DNA from: Oncomelania hupensis
Lineage: Eukaryota > Mollusca > Gastropoda > Littorinimorpha > Pomatiopsidae
NCBI GenBank assembly: GCA_036898135.1
Contig: CM072522.1
Coordinates: forward strand, 6,594,378-6,658,377
Direction: 5' to 3'
DNA: 64,000 nucleotides
Shown: in pieces, positions 44,095 through 58,794 of the stretch
How the letters are laid out: each line of letters starts with the position of its first letter
Numbering within the stretch: the first letter of the stretch is position 1
Made by a program: the position numbers and the translations under genes
The notes under the pieces: model-generated
The model's input: the letters and a program-made list of their open reading frames with translations, nothing else
Databases searched by the model: none
Told to the model about the DNA's origin: nothing

Positions 44095-44628
44095 AACTAA
44101 TATTATTAATGCTAAGTTGGTAATTATGTCACAGCCTTAATTTTCATAACGTATATTTTAAGTGTTATTTTTAAAAAAAAAATTAGTTAATGTACAATTC
44201 ATGTTATAATGTATATCATAAATGTGCATGTAAAAATCAAATGTATTGCTTCATATTGATTAATTTGTTTCCTAAATATGTAAATGTTTTGTTGTTGTGT
44301 ACTTTGCTTTTAACTAATTGAACCTCTTAAGATTGTTTCATTGTTATTGTCTCCTAATAAGATTTGCTTTTAATGTTTCTAGCCGTGTATCATAGTAGTA
44401 GTGGTGGTATATATAGTTGTAGCAGTAATGGTGGTTGGGCTTTTGTCTTTTTGTATTTGTTGTAATAAACGTGTTTTTTAATTTTTTTTAAATTTTTTTA
44501 AATTTTATTTTATAATGGTATAGTACATTTTGATGCTATCTTTATCTTATTATAAAAGGTCTGATTGTAAGAATAGGCTCATGCCTAAAATCTTAACCTT
44601 TTAAAATAAAGTTCTGAAGTCTGAAGTC

Positions 44629-44977
44629 TCTCTTCTTTCTTTCTCGCTCTCTAGCTCTCCCCTCTCCCGCTATCATCTCCCTCTCTCTCACTCCCCTCCC
44701 CACTCCACACCACACACACACAAAGCAAACTATAGCAAAGCCTTACAAATATTAGTCCGGGAAATGTGTATGATGATAAGTCAAAACATGTGTACGACAT
44801 GTACTACTAATCTACAATAGTAACTTAGCACTATGTACAATCGATGATTCACACTGGAAAGCAGCAGCGTCAACCTGTATTACAAACAAGTGGCTCGTTT
44901 TCCCACCATAAACCTAGGGATGCAGAGGTCAGCTTTTTCCTCAGGGTTAAGCTTTGGGAGGGCAGAGCGAGTGATTG

Positions 44978-45054
<77 letters not shown>

Positions 45055-45185
45055 TAGGCAGAGACAGATAGAGTGGAAAATAATAGTGGATAACGAATGG
45101 TAACAACCACGAGACCAAGGTAAGTATTAGGAAGAGGAAAAAAAAAGAGAAGGTGAATGATGAAGGAGGAGGACGAGGAAGAGGA
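44629..45185. other. CT-rich spacer with (GA)n(GACA)n
   Basis: (GA)n lies at 44982-45029 followed by (GACA)n to 45053. No gene is recognised. Confidence 0.7.
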
Positions 45186-45230
45186 GGAGAAGAAGAAGAA
45201 GAAGAAGAAGAAGAAGAAGAAGAAGAAGAA

Positions 45231-45268
<38 letters not shown>

Positions 45269-45516
45269 CGATGGAGAAGAAGATGATGATGATAATGATG
45301 ATGGAGAAGAAAAAGAAGATGATGATGATAATGAAGATGGAGAAGAATATTAAGAATAAGAAGAAGATAATGATGATGATAATGATTGTTATGATGATGA
45401 TGGAGAAGAAGAAGAAGAAGAAGAAGAAGAAGATAAAGAAGAAGAAGAAGAGAAGAAGAAGAAGAAGAAGAAGAAGAAGAAGAAGAAGAAGAGAAGAAGA
45501 AGAAGAAGAAGAAGAA

Positions 45517-45570
<54 letters not shown>

Positions 45571-45700
45571 AATGATGATGATGGAGAAAAAGAAGAAGAA
45601 GATGATGATGATGATGATGATACTGATGGTGATGATGATGATCATGACAACGACGATGACGACGACGATGATGATGATGAGAATGAGAATGAATGAATGA
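45186..45700. repeat. (GAA)n/(GAT)n compound tract
   Basis: Over 500 bp of purine-rich GAA, GAG and GAT triplets give Glu/Asp/Lys frames on plus and His/Leu/Ser frames on minus. Both are simple-sequence artefacts. Confidence 0.95.
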
Positions 45701-47455
45701 TTATGATAATGATTTTTTTTTTTAAATTACTGATGATGATGATGATGATGAAGGTCATGAACATGGTGATGATCATTATGATGATCATGTAGAAGATCAA
45801 GATGATGATGATCGTGAAGAAGAAGTGGAAGAAGAAGAAGAATGGGGAATCAAACGAGATTTAAGAACTGTTGTGGAGGTCAAAATGAATGGTAGGTGTG
45901 GATGGTGGGGAGGCGGGGGGAAAGTTGCGGTGGTTGAGAGTGGAGAGCAGGCGCAAACAGCTTAAGGCATCAACAAATATAATTATACCATGCAAAAGTT
46001 ACACAATTACATTACAACTACACTACATTCTACACACAGTTTAGGCACTTTTGACGGTATGTTTGCTTGTATCATAAATGACAGCTAAAATGTGTATACA
46101 CATATACAAAGATAGTTAGAAACGTCGTGTCTTAAAATAATACATTTGATGATAATGACTAGACAATAGCGGGAAAACCTATTGCCACCAATACTGATTC
46201 TTGAAATACACATTATATAACAAATCACACCATGATAATACGAATAAACATAAATATATATCATCATACAATACATAATTATCTATCATCATTAAAATAC
46301 ATGATCTTGCAAAGTCCAAGACGAGTTTGCATTGGTTACACTGGACTAAGCATAGGATCAAAACTTTACAATAAAAGGCATACAAGACTTGAACATATAT
46401 AGAAAACAACAAAAATTTTAAAGATTAATTCCGTCAATACTGATTATGAACATCACACCCACCGCCACGCAGAGTGTCTTCCTCCGCACAAGCCGTACAC
46501 CGAGTCAAAGGACAACAACATAGGCCTACCCTAGTCCGCGAGGCACTACTCGATGAGCCAGTCAGCGCCTGATCCTTTTTTGAAAAGGTTCCAAACTCCT
46601 CACAATTCAGCGTCACGGGTCTTTTGAAAACTTACACAGGGAGTGTTTCTTAACCCAAAAATATAAGACAACCTCTAATCCCCCCCCCCCCTCCTCCCCA
46701 ACACCCCCCCCCCCTCAAAAAATAAAAATAAATTAATTAATTAAATAAAAGAAACTAAATAAATAACTAAATAAATAAATACAAATAACATTTAAAACTT
46801 AATGAATTCTTGTAAGAGAACAATTTTGATTTATAAAGCGATAAATTCAGCTGTTCCTGTGATAAGCCTCAAGGTTGGCTCTAAACACAGCACTGCAGAG
46901 GAAGTGTGTATAGTTAAGTAGACATGATTGTTTGATCCCACAAATAAAAGAAGAAACGCCTAAAACTCAAAGGTTAGCTGTCGGGTTGAGCAACGTTTAC
47001 CCATTATATTATCTTTTTACTGTGCCAACAATGCAGTTTTTGGAGTAAACTAACACCGATGATACCCACACACTTTCACCTTTCTGTTTAACAGAGAGAT
47101 AACAGTGGAGTGGGAAAGAGGAGGTTAAGAGTAGGGATTGGGGGGGGGGGGGGGGGGGGCAGATCGCGCCACTAAATCAGAAGTTCAGGCAAAATCTACA
47201 TTGTTAAATGTTCCACAGTGTCAGTGTCAGCCGAGACTGTGTACACGTATGCCTTAGCCGATCCAGCAACGCTGTGCGCGACCCAAAGGCATTATTGTAT
47301 AAAGGAAGCCAGATGCAATTCACAAATGTATGTTACAAACAAACATTCAAATATCCCAAAAACATTTTCTTCAACAATTTATAATACAGTTCCTAAAAAA
47401 AAACCAGCTCACAGCAATCATAATAGTTGGCACAAGGTGATTTTGATGGTGATGG
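45701..47455. other. Unassigned DNA
   Basis: It includes GAT/GAA triplets to 45850, C-rich runs near 46681-46716, and poly-G at 47140-47159. No gene is recognised. Confidence 0.4.
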
Positions 47456-47475
47456 TTGTAGTAGTAGTAGTAGTG

Positions 47476-47515
<40 letters not shown>

Positions 47516-47516
47516 C

Positions 47517-47553
<37 letters not shown>

Positions 47554-47577
47554 ATAGTAACAGTAGTAGTAGTAGTA
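47456..47577. repeat. (GTA)n microsatellite
   Basis: GTA units with GTG, GCA and ACA variants. Confidence 0.95.
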
Positions 47578-47747
47578 GAAATGTGTACACAAAATTATGA
47601 AACATACACAAACAATGAGTACAACAAAATGTAACATATATTTTTTTTTAAATCAAAATCCAACGATTGAGAGAGCATATAATAGAAGTTGCTTAAAGCG
47701 TACGTGAAGATAAAAATAAAATAAAAAATAAAAAAAACTTCCCCACG

Positions 47748-48108
47748 GAGGCGCGGTCGCCGTGTGGTTAGAGCGTTGCCTTGCAGATCTGAAAGTCCCC
47801 AGTTCGAGCCCAGGCCGGGGCATTGTGTTGTGTCCTTGGGAATGACACTTTACTCCCGTTTCCTACTCCTTCGGATGAGAGTATAAACCGAGGTCTAGTC
47901 TGTGTCGCATGCATTCCATCATAACGGACTTTAAAGATCCTGACGCTCATGTCCTAGACGGGAGAGTGCCGGTGACAAGAGCACACCCAGCATGTACCTT
48001 GGATAAAGCGCTTCACTTGGGGCTGCTGTACTTTCGAAAAACGAAAGTGCCCGAATTTCACCTTGGTGATAATAAAGTTATTAAAATAAAAAATAAATAA
48101 ATAAATAA
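47748..48108 (+). mobile_element. Complete tRNA-derived SINE
   Basis: The head has a Pol III A-box-like TCGCCGTGTGGTTAGAGCG at about 47757-47775 and a B-box-like AGTTCGAGCCC at 47801-47811, the right order and spacing for internal transcription. The core CTCCTTCGGATGAGAGTATA and the GGACTTTAAAGATCCTGACG block follow, then an A-rich AAAT tail at about 48080-48108. It is the only copy in the window with head, core and tail. Related core pieces lie at 6526-6857, 9790-9878 and 14341-14389. Confidence 0.8.
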
Positions 48109-48960
48109 AAAAGACCGGGCGTAGTTCATACAGCGTAGCGGATGCGCGTAGGTCTGTGCGTAGTATGTCGATTTGAAAGATCTCTGACACTAAGCACGTA
48201 GCATATAGTGTCGCCGCAGCCTCACGTTAACGAAAAGGGTCCCCTTTATGTCACAAAGAACAGGTGAGAGCTTTAAACTTAACATCGATGGTTGATAAAG
48301 GAGAAATGCCGAAATGGCCCTAGGTGTTAATGGCATTACTCCACAAACTCAAAGCAATGGCAGCTAGAGAAGTGGACAAAGATCTTTTCCTATTTTTGCC
48401 TTAGTCCCCGATTATATGTCCAAGATAATGTCATCAAACTCCTGTCCCGTTTGTTTAGGTGACCGCTACCTAAACACTTATTTGTCTGCCTTGATCAAAG
48501 TGTTTCACCCCATTTTAAACCTAGATCTAGATCTATATCCGGAATCACACTTTTTTTCCTCTTCTACTGAATAAAATAAAATGTTGCTTCTTTGAGTGTT
48601 TTGAGTCAATCTAAACATACAGGCAAATTCTCAAAGTATCTCTTTCTGTTAGCTACGATCTCCGCACAGACGCAACGCTCTCTCAGGGGCACGACAACGT
48701 GACACACCTGTAGTTAGTATATAGGCACAGAACTATACAACTTGATATGAAAGTTGACATAGAAAAACAAACAAATAAATAACAACAACCAGTGAGGCAC
48801 ATTTGCAACTGTGAATCATAAAGTGTAGTATTCACATAAACTATACACATTTACTCCGCACCAATGTACCTATGGTCTTCGAGCAAAGGAAACAGTTTTA
48901 TACGTGTAAATTGAATCCCTCTCTTCTCTGTGACGTATGTGAGCTTAATAAATCCAGGTA
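48109..48960. other. Unassigned intergenic DNA
   Basis: No gene or repeat is recognised. Confidence 0.4.
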
Positions 48961-50553
<1,593 letters not shown>

Positions 50554-53258
50554 TCACAGCTCAAGATCAAAGCTGAAACAAATAAACAAACCATGCACTG
50601 TGAACGTCCAATGTAAATTTACATTCAAGACAATAAACACGTAAACTGTAGTACGTAGTCTGAGTATAAATTAAGCCCTATATACGAATAAGACTCGAGA
50701 CTCATTCATTCAAAGATTCAAAGACACAAAAGACTCCAATTTTATTATTGTTTTAAATACTTTAAATAAACATTCCAAGGTGCTGTGGTGTCTGAACTAA
50801 AACAGTTTACTATACCAGGCCTCGGCTGTGAATGTGTACCTAGCACAATTCAGAACTAAAAAAGTTTGCTATATCAGGCCTCGGCTGTGAATGTGTACCT
50901 AGCACAATTCAGAACCGCTAAACCCGGGAAGATACGGAAGGGGAGGCGTGCAGCAACACTGGCCCCGAGAAATAATGCCTCTCTCCCACACAATTTACAA
51001 GTTAAGTTACTTATGCCTCACTCAAAGCAATATGTTGAAGGACTGATTGACAATGATTATTCACTTACCTAGCAATGGGTGCAGACGGCATCGTCGCCCT
51101 TGCTTGCACGGCTCTGCAGCTTTGACCTTGACTTTGACCTCGAAATTCGTTCGTCCATCCTTCCGACCTTGACCTGAGGTGGGAGGTCAAGGTGGCGTAA
51201 GACAGGAGAACGGGCAGCGGGTTGGCGGGATGCAGGGTGATGGCGGAAGGAGGGATGTGACGTCTTGGAACAGCCGGCGACGATGACGCGAGCGGTCTGG
51301 TGTTTTCATGGGCTGACAGCGCCGGAAGTGCGCGCGACAAGGTGGGATGCGAGGCGGCCGACGGGACAGTCGATGACGTAATCAGGAGGTTGTTACGAGG
51401 AGGAAGGCACTGAGCTGAGGCGGTTGAGTGGACAGACGAAGGAATAGCCGATGCCGTCTCCATTCCACCTGGGTTTCGGGTAAACGTGGAAACAGAGGCA
51501 GAGGGCTGTGAAAACCCAGGAACCGCCGATGACGTCTGAGGGTGGTTGCGAGACGGGAGAGCGGGGCTCTGAGCAGGAGACAGGACTGTGGGCGTCGGGA
51601 CGGCCAATGGGGCTCTGCCAGGGTTGGGGGAAGGATTATTTCCTGCACCCACGATAGCCCTCCTCGATTCTCCACTATTTCTTCTTGATTCTCGCAGCGG
51701 CGCAGAGCCTCTCGGGCCTCCCATGGCGCGCACGACGCCGCAGTTTCCGGAGACGGACGAGTATGGCGGCGGCGGAATTTCCTCCCAGTAGCATGACGGA
51801 TACTCGAACGCGTAGCGGGGTGGGGGAGTCGCTCTGCCTGTATTACCAGCTTCGCCAATTCCTTCCCTTCCGCTTGCTCCAGCATTTGGTTGCTCTTGAC
51901 TTCGCTGTTGCCCTTGACCCTGGCCTTGCAGTTGGCCTTGATTTTGGCGCTGAAGTTGCTGGTGAACTCTTAAGTTTGACCTCACTGGCACAGTAGGTAC
52001 TCGGCCAGATATGACTTCTTCGTAGGTGGGCAGGCGCGTTGGAGGTGCTGATTTAAAAGAGAAGTACAAAACAACATCATAATAGCACTAAGAAATTATT
52101 TTTGTTATAGGATCTTTAAGAGCAAACTCGAAATCATCGTCAACGTCGTTAATTTTATCATCGTTATGATGATGATGATGAAGATGATAATATGATGATG
52201 ATGATGATGATGATGATCATCATCATCAGCAGCAGCAGCAGCACCATACAAAGAATGTGCATACTACTATACCAGCTAATGTCCTTGATGGAGTCTAGTA
52301 AAACGATAGAACTATGCTACCATGATTTGGTAGAATCAATCCCAACATTTTCATGTATTTGTTGATACAGGACACTCAGTGTGAAGAGCAGAAACTCTCT
52401 GTCTGGCATTGTCTGTGTGTGCAGCAAGATCGTTGGCAAGAAGCATGTGCCTCTGGAACAGTTGTTCAATGACAGAGCCCTCAGCAAGGCAGTTAGTATT
52501 CAATGTGACCCAACCCATCCCCTCTCCTGTCTGAACTTCTTCCTTCTAAACGAAGATTCCGCAATAATATGTAATGTAAAACGAAGATTCTGCTGTGCTC
52601 GCTCCAGAACACAGAGGTACAAAAACACCTTCATTCCTATCGCCATCTCCTTGTTGAATGATAACCATGCCAGCCGAGAATTTGTTCCTTGTGCTTGTGT
52701 ATTTAACTGCCTTGCTGCACATTTCATTTCATACATCCCATCTGACCATGTTGTTATAATTGATAGTATTATTATAGTGTTACATGTACTAGTATTATGT
52801 TATGACGACCATTGCTTCCCTTGACTATGATAACTGCTTTCCATCATGAAAACAGCTTGATGTGATTGCTCGTAGTATATACTATTAAATTACTGAGAGG
52901 AGAAGCTACGACCACTACGAGCAATCACATCATAGGCCAGCTGTTTTCATCTTGGAAAGCAGTTATCATAGTCAAGGGAAGCAACAAACTATCGTTATGA
53001 AATGAAAGTTATCTCAGTTATATGTTCCTGATATGACTTGTCCTGTAAACCAAATGAAATGAACTGTAAATGTATTAGGTGGGGGTATATGCATTAGTAG
53101 TAAGAAAGAACTGGAAGAGATTGTGTGTGATCATGATTTTATGTCTTATCCCAGTTGTTTGAACAGTTTTTTTCTGTTCTTTTCTTATTCGCTGAGACGC
53201 AGTGTGCTGTATGAATTCTCCATTGTGGGTAATACAAATTTGTTGACGACTTAACTTC

Positions 53259-53349
<91 letters not shown>

Positions 53350-53495
53350 ACAACAACAACAACAACAACAACAGCAGCAGAAACAGCACCAGCAGCAGCA
53401 GCCTTTACGTCGTCCTCTTTGAGAACGTGAATGTTTGTCGTCGTCGCTATCGCTTGGTCGACAACGTCATCAATATTATCGTCGCTGCAGTCATT

Positions 53496-53532
<37 letters not shown>

Positions 53533-54223
53533 CACCGACAATATCAAACTACACCGTACCAGGACGCACAGCAGTTCTTGAGGAAGGGAGACCACCACTG
53601 CCTTCCTCTGCTCTGCAAAAGGCTGGATTATCTCCCCCACGACTAGGGCGGTTTTGTCCAACCACATAGATAGGAGCTTGTCTAAAAATGAAATAAACAA
53701 ATAGAACACATTTATTTAAACGCACATCAATTGAAATAAAGTCAAATAGCAATAAAATTAATAAAATAAAATAATAAAATAAATTAAAATACCAATAAAG
53801 AAAATAAACATAAACATAAGACTGTACACATTTTGAATTAAAAATGATACAGCGTGAAAAGTTGGGCTCTGTCGGCCATTTCAGACACAGAAATCAAATG
53901 AGCATAGATGGAATGAAAGAAAAAAACAACTGAATAACTAAACTGACTGAATGAAAGAATTACTGTACACGCATTCGCGGTTCTGGGTGAAAAGCCGATC
54001 TTAATCCCCAAGCTGGTGTTACAACGAGATGACCATGGAAGTCACAAAAAGAAGTACCGTAAAAATTCGAACGCATCGGTATATAAGCCGCATCGCCTAC
54101 ATTTTAAAAAAATTTAAAAAATCTGGAATTCAGTCACACGCAAGCCAACGTGTATCTATTAATAACCCCAATTGTACATAAAGATGATGTATGATGACAA
54201 CGACGACCACGATGATGATGATA

Positions 54224-54294
<71 letters not shown>

Positions 54295-54802
54295 CATTCA
54301 TCATGAACACGATCAAACTGTTGATAATCAACATATTAACACATCAGCGCCATAACACCACAACGGTCAACAAAGTAAGCCCTACTGAATCAACTGATCA
54401 TTACTAAACAATCTCCACCATCACCGCAACAAAAACAACAACAACAACAAAAGAACACGCAAAGTAAAACACATCCAACATTTAACACACAAACTGGCAC
54501 CACCATCAACCCCATCTCCGTCAAAAACACCCTCACAACCACCACCTTAAAAAAAAAACACCGCCTCAGCATGTCTAACCTGGAAAATCTCCCTCTGGGT
54601 GGGGTGTTGCTTGCAAACAGTTTCTTCCGGGATTTGAGGAGGACGATGATGATGATAAGGCCGATGACGAAGACGACGCCGCCGAAAGCGATGAGGATGA
54701 TATGCAAGATGGAGAACTCGCCTGCTTGACGTGCTGTCACTGTGTCGCCGAATGTTCCGGATGATGTCGCTGTGGTCGTTGTCCGATCCATGGTGGAGTT
54801 AT
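50554..54802 (-). CDS. Predicted single-pass membrane protein with PPxY/LPxY tail
   Basis: Exons on minus are 54802-54580, 53681-53560, 52047-51069 and 50572-50554. All boundaries are AG/GT (donors AG|GTTAGA, TG|GTACGG, AG|GTAAGT) and phases fit throughout. An ATG at 54791 in a strong context (CCACCATGG) gives 443 residues. Residues 1-26 are Thr-rich. About 27-52 is a membrane helix (ILHIILIAFGGVVFVIGLII region) followed by KSRKK, which suggests N-out/C-in. The tail has LPTY (117-120), a Gln-rich stretch (about 142-164), PPRY (187-190), PPPY (204-207) and Ser/Pro-rich low complexity, and ends SFDLEL. PPxY and LPxY motifs bind WW domains of NEDD4-family E3 ligases, so a trafficking or ubiquitination adaptor role is inferred. 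If upstream exons exist, the ATG may be internal; exon 1 begins at an acceptor (TTTTTTACAG), so at least a 5' UTR exon is missing. No named family is recognised. Confidence 0.6.
50794..50911. repeat. 59-bp direct duplication in intron 3
   Basis: Two units starting GAACTAAAA contain CAGGCCTCGGCTGTGAATGT and differ at few positions. Confidence 0.95.
52370..52811 (+). mobile_element. L2-group LINE C-terminal fragment in intron 2
   Basis: The plus-strand frame SRNSLSGIVCVCSKIVGKKH, LSKAVSIQCDPTHPLSC and TQRYKNTFIPIAISLLND matches the end of L2-like RT proteins (compare RYRNSFIPLAIQ at 15940-15975). It is antisense to the host gene and 5' truncated. Its 3' side runs into the inverted repeat at 52812. 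Confidence 0.7.
52812..52984. repeat. About 65-71-bp inverted repeat in intron 2
   Basis: The arms 52812-52876 and 52914-52984 pair almost completely (TTGCTTCCCTTGACTATGAT outer end, ATGTGATTGCTCGTAGT inner end). The right arm has a small extra stretch, and a 37-bp spacer separates them. It probably arose by a fold-back during retroposition of the adjacent LINE fragment. A transcribed hairpin is possible. Confidence 0.85.
53260..53371. repeat. (CAT)n(CAA)n microsatellite
   Basis: An intronic tract. A second (ATC)n lies at 53494-53531. Confidence 0.95.
54074..54146 (+). repeat. Fold-back MITE arm fragment
   Basis: It carries GGTATATAAGCCGCATC and the TCTGGAATTCAGTCACACGC region, matching the left arm of 39958-40280. 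It lies in intron 1. Confidence 0.7.
54203..54294. repeat. (GAT)n microsatellite
   Basis: An intronic tract in the PPxY gene. Confidence 0.95.
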
Positions 54803-55184
54803 CTGTAAAAAATATATAAATAAATAATAATAATAATTTTAAAATAACATTAATTTTAAGCATTTCTCCAGGATTAGCAAGACAGCAAACCATTCAATCC
54901 AATAGTCCACACACTCACACATACAACTGAAAATGGAAATTTTCTAAAAGTGTTGATGAATCTGCTTTATTTTAAAGAAGCGAAATGACGACGACGACGA
55001 TGATGATGATGATGATGATGTGGTGGTGGAGGAGGAGGAGGAAGAAGAAGAAGAAGAACGTTCAAACCGGCGATCATGCTGTTAGTTAACCACTGTCGCG
55101 TTCATTACATTAGTTTGTCACGGTTGAGTGATTTTCTGATGGAAAGCGAGAGAGAGAGAGAGAGAGAGAGAGATAACATTACAT
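54803..55184. other. Upstream side of PPxY gene
   Basis: It contains short GAT, GAG and GAA tracts (55000-55060) and (GA)n at 55147-55174. No further exon with a matching donor is evident. Confidence 0.4.
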
Positions 55185-55880
55185 GATTATTGCTTTAGGT
55201 CCAGCGGACTCTTCCGAGCCAAATCAGGATCAGTATAGCTGAATCAGGACCACAAAATCAAGACCACAACTTCACTGAAAGAGGATTCGCCCCTGATCCG
55301 CATAAAAGATCTGCCAAAACAACCCTAGTGGTAACACTCAATGCACTCCACCAGCCGGTCACTTTACAATAAAGACATCCCACGCAGGGGACGCTGAGGC
55401 TATACTCTAATTTATCGAACCCCCGTTTACAAAAACAAAATAGAATATAAACATCATTATAAAATATCAACTAAACACATACGTATAAAATGCCTACATT
55501 GCTAAATAATAACATCATAGGAAGCCCCAGTGACCAACTGGCAGAAAGCGTCCATTATTTCCAAGCTGATCCAACAGACCTCACACACAAATGAGGAGTT
55601 TTATCCCGGAAGAGTTTTCAAGAAAAAAGGTAGGTGACTGGTCTATCGAAGAAGAAGATAGTAGGCCTACAGTAGATTGATAGAACAGAGTAGGAATGAG
55701 AAAGAACAAAGGAGAAAGACAGCGACAGTGGGAATTTAAAGCACTAAATTTCCAGTTAGTCATATAGATTAACGTCACCGGACACATAAGCGTATAGGGG
55801 ACGATGACATAACAGCGGCTAAATTTTCAGAAAGTGGGGATACTATTTATACTGAAACCCCCGGCACCCAAGCGGGGGTA
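55185..55880 (-). repeat. Repeat X, copy 2, with nested stem-loop insertion
   Basis: It aligns end to end with 38872-39436, including the TATA box (55844-55851) and terminal hairpin. An insertion at 55756-55830 carries the CGTCACC/GGGGACG stem-loop and is flanked by CTAAATTTCCAG (55744-55755) and CTAAATTTTCAG (55819-55830), a candidate 12-bp target duplication absent from copy 1. Confidence 0.75.
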
Positions 55881-55887
55881 GAGAGAG

Positions 55888-55947
<60 letters not shown>

Positions 55948-56428
55948 ACAAGATGGAAGAGGAGGAGGAGGAGGAACGAATTTAACGTGAGTGATTATTA
56001 GATAATTTGTACCATTAATCAACAAGACCATCTGTCCCACTTCACTCTCCCACTCAAAACGTAGTCTAAACGATGTGTAGAGCTGTCTCATGCCAGGAAT
56101 AGTACCATGCTTCATGAGTGTGGTCCCGCTCTAAAGCAACGCGGCACAGCTTTAAAGAAAGAGGGGTAAGACTATGGTAGAGGTTCTAGGCGAAAGGAGG
56201 GGAAAATATTGACTTTATGATTTATATTGCAAACCCGCGACTTTGTCGGTAGTCGTCAACCACCGTGCCGCGTTCATTACAGTAGTCTGTCGCGGTTGAG
56301 TGATTTTCTGATGTGGAGACTCAGACCTTTTATTTATAACAAGGATACAGATTTTAGGCGGGAGCCTAATCGATCTTACAATCGTTCCTCGGACACTCAC
56401 CCACACACTGACGGAAAGAAAGAAAGCA

Positions 56429-56475
<47 letters not shown>

Positions 56476-56498
56476 AGAAGAAGAAGAAGAAGAAGAAG

Positions 56499-56551
<53 letters not shown>

Positions 56552-56738
56552 CCACAACAAGAGAAAGAAGAATAAGAAGAAGGAAAAGAAGAAGAAGTAG
56601 AAGAAGAAAAAAGAAGACCCCCCCCCATTCCCCCACAAAAAAAAGATAAAAAAAGAAGAACAACAACAGCAATAATAACAAGAGAAAGATTAAGAATGAA
56701 CTAATGTAATATGACTGAACATTAGCTCTAAGGAGAGC

Positions 56739-56815
<77 letters not shown>

Positions 56816-57189
56816 AAATACATTTAGGACAAAATGATTAACTGATTACAAATTTCCATGGCTTGCAATGCAGACCAACCTCTCTTCAATTTTTGATATT
56901 CATACTGGCATACTCACTCTCAGACAGCAATTTCTACACACATAGCATAGGAATTTGGCATAAATGCATGGGTCATTTCTAACAAGTGCCAACCAAATAC
57001 ACATAGAAACAAGATGACAAGCCATATAAAGTGGTTTTTAGACTAAAACATTAATGTGGAATTGTGGTCTGTTTTGTTCGCTCACTCGCACACACATTAA
57101 CAGCGACTCCCAACCAATTCAAATTCTAAATAATATTCATACAATCCTGAACTTTTCTTCGTCAAATACTTAAAACACAGTCATAGTCG
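55881..57189. other. Microsatellite-rich spacer
   Basis: (GA)n at 55881-55945, (GA)n-(GAA)n-(CAA)n at 56428-56551, and (GA)n at 56744-56812. No gene is recognised. Confidence 0.7.

Positions 57190-57274
<85 letters not shown>
57190..57274. repeat. (GT)n microsatellite
   Basis: GT units with a short CGCG interruption near 57222. Confidence 0.95.
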
Positions 57275-57278
<4 letters not shown>

Positions 57279-57368
57279 TGTTTATGTTGTGATTTGGAAT
57301 TTCATGTTTTGCTTTTGCTTCGTTTAATAATAAATACATATATAATTATTTATTTATTTTTCTTCTGT

Positions 57369-57412
57369 AAAGCGCTATGGGCTCTAGTCAGAAAGGGCGC
57401 TGTACAAATGTT
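57369..57412 (+). mobile_element. SINE-like 3' end fragment
   Basis: AAAGCGCTATGGGCTCTAGT followed by GGGCGCTGTACAAATG is a form common at SINE/LINE 3' ends. There is no head or core attached. Confidence 0.35.
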
Positions 57413-57616
57413 AATTTTTATTTGTTTTCAAAAATGTTAATTATTACATATTCTTTATCAGCAATTCAGAGAGAGAGTCGGGAGGGAGAGAAGGAGGGAG
57501 GGAGGGAGGGAGGAAGAGAGCAAGAAATAAAAAAGAAGACGGGACAATTGTAATATAACTTAATATTAGATATTCTTTATCAGCAATTAAGAGAAAAAGA
57601 GAGAGAAAGAGAGGCA

Positions 57617-57882
<266 letters not shown>

Positions 57883-58203
57883 TATAGTGAAAGAAATGTT
57901 CACAAACCTTTTGTTCAACACCACGCTCACCCAAAAACACACATTGACCACACAAACAAACATGTGGTGGGTACAGGCAAGTCTCTATTACAGAAGACAG
58001 AAAGAAAATATATTTTAAAGTTTAAATTGTAGATAGACTGCACCCAGCACCTCGTTTAAAAAACACTAGCGCATTTGCAAATATAATTATGTAACATTAC
58101 AATAAGTATATGAACAATAAAAAATGTTGCTATTTTTGGCCAAATACCGATCAACACACTACTTGGAGTTCGACTGAAGAAAAAGCGCGTGAAAACATCC
58201 CAA

Positions 58204-58205
<2 letters not shown>

Positions 58206-58293
<88 letters not shown>

Positions 58294-58343
58294 TGGTCCT
58301 GATTTGGCTCGGAAGAGTCCGCTGGACCTAAAGCAATAATCTT

Positions 58344-58394
<51 letters not shown>
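58206..58394. repeat. (TTA)n tracts flanking a repeat X end
   Basis: TTA units at 58206-58291 and 58347-58394 enclose a minus-sense 48-bp terminal piece of repeat X (58293-58340, TGGTCCTGATTTGGCTCGGA). Confidence 0.9.
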
Positions 58395-58395
<1 letters not shown>

Positions 58396-58716
58396 AATTA
58401 ATTGTACAATTAAAGAGTTACTCACTTTAAAAAAGGTAATGATTTAACACGCAATATTTAATAAATAGGATGACATCAATACTATACTCAACATTCCTTT
58501 ACAAACACAGATACACTGACTATATATATTCAATCACACTCAGCACAGATCAGTCAATAAAGCAACATCAAGTTCAGAAATGTAGTGTATGGAATCATAG
58601 TCTGACACGCATGAAAATACTACTAATCCCACTATATTGCCCCTCCTAACACAACTACTACAACTAACTTTAACTAACTACTACTTCTACTGCTGCTACT
58701 GCTGCTGCTGCTGCTG

Positions 58717-58794
<78 letters not shown>

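Larger units (their letters stand above)
41601..44628 (+). mobile_element. CR1/L2-group LINE, 5' truncated
   Basis: It starts within the endonuclease (SFLVGILYRNPSS, DILLLGDFNIDLH, HIYTNQRNRV, MSDHCPT). It continues through the linker, RT (VFLDFKKAFDLVDHS, CELFADDNTLH) and the C-terminus (SFSGPSIWNLL, VGSFKTKLRYHVF), with a 3' end AATAAAGTTCTGAAGTCTGA bearing a CTGAAGT tail. Frames are broken at the G18 tract (42335-42352), near 42475, near 43050 and near 43415. The family is that of 19925-22127. Confidence 0.85.

Noticed and set aside
45157..45696. Poly-Glu/Asp/Lys and antisense poly-His/Leu frames
   Set aside because: Direct translation of GAA/GAT simple repeats.
46434..46616. Cys-rich 60-codon minus-strand frame
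   Set aside because: No splice-site support and no recognisable domain.
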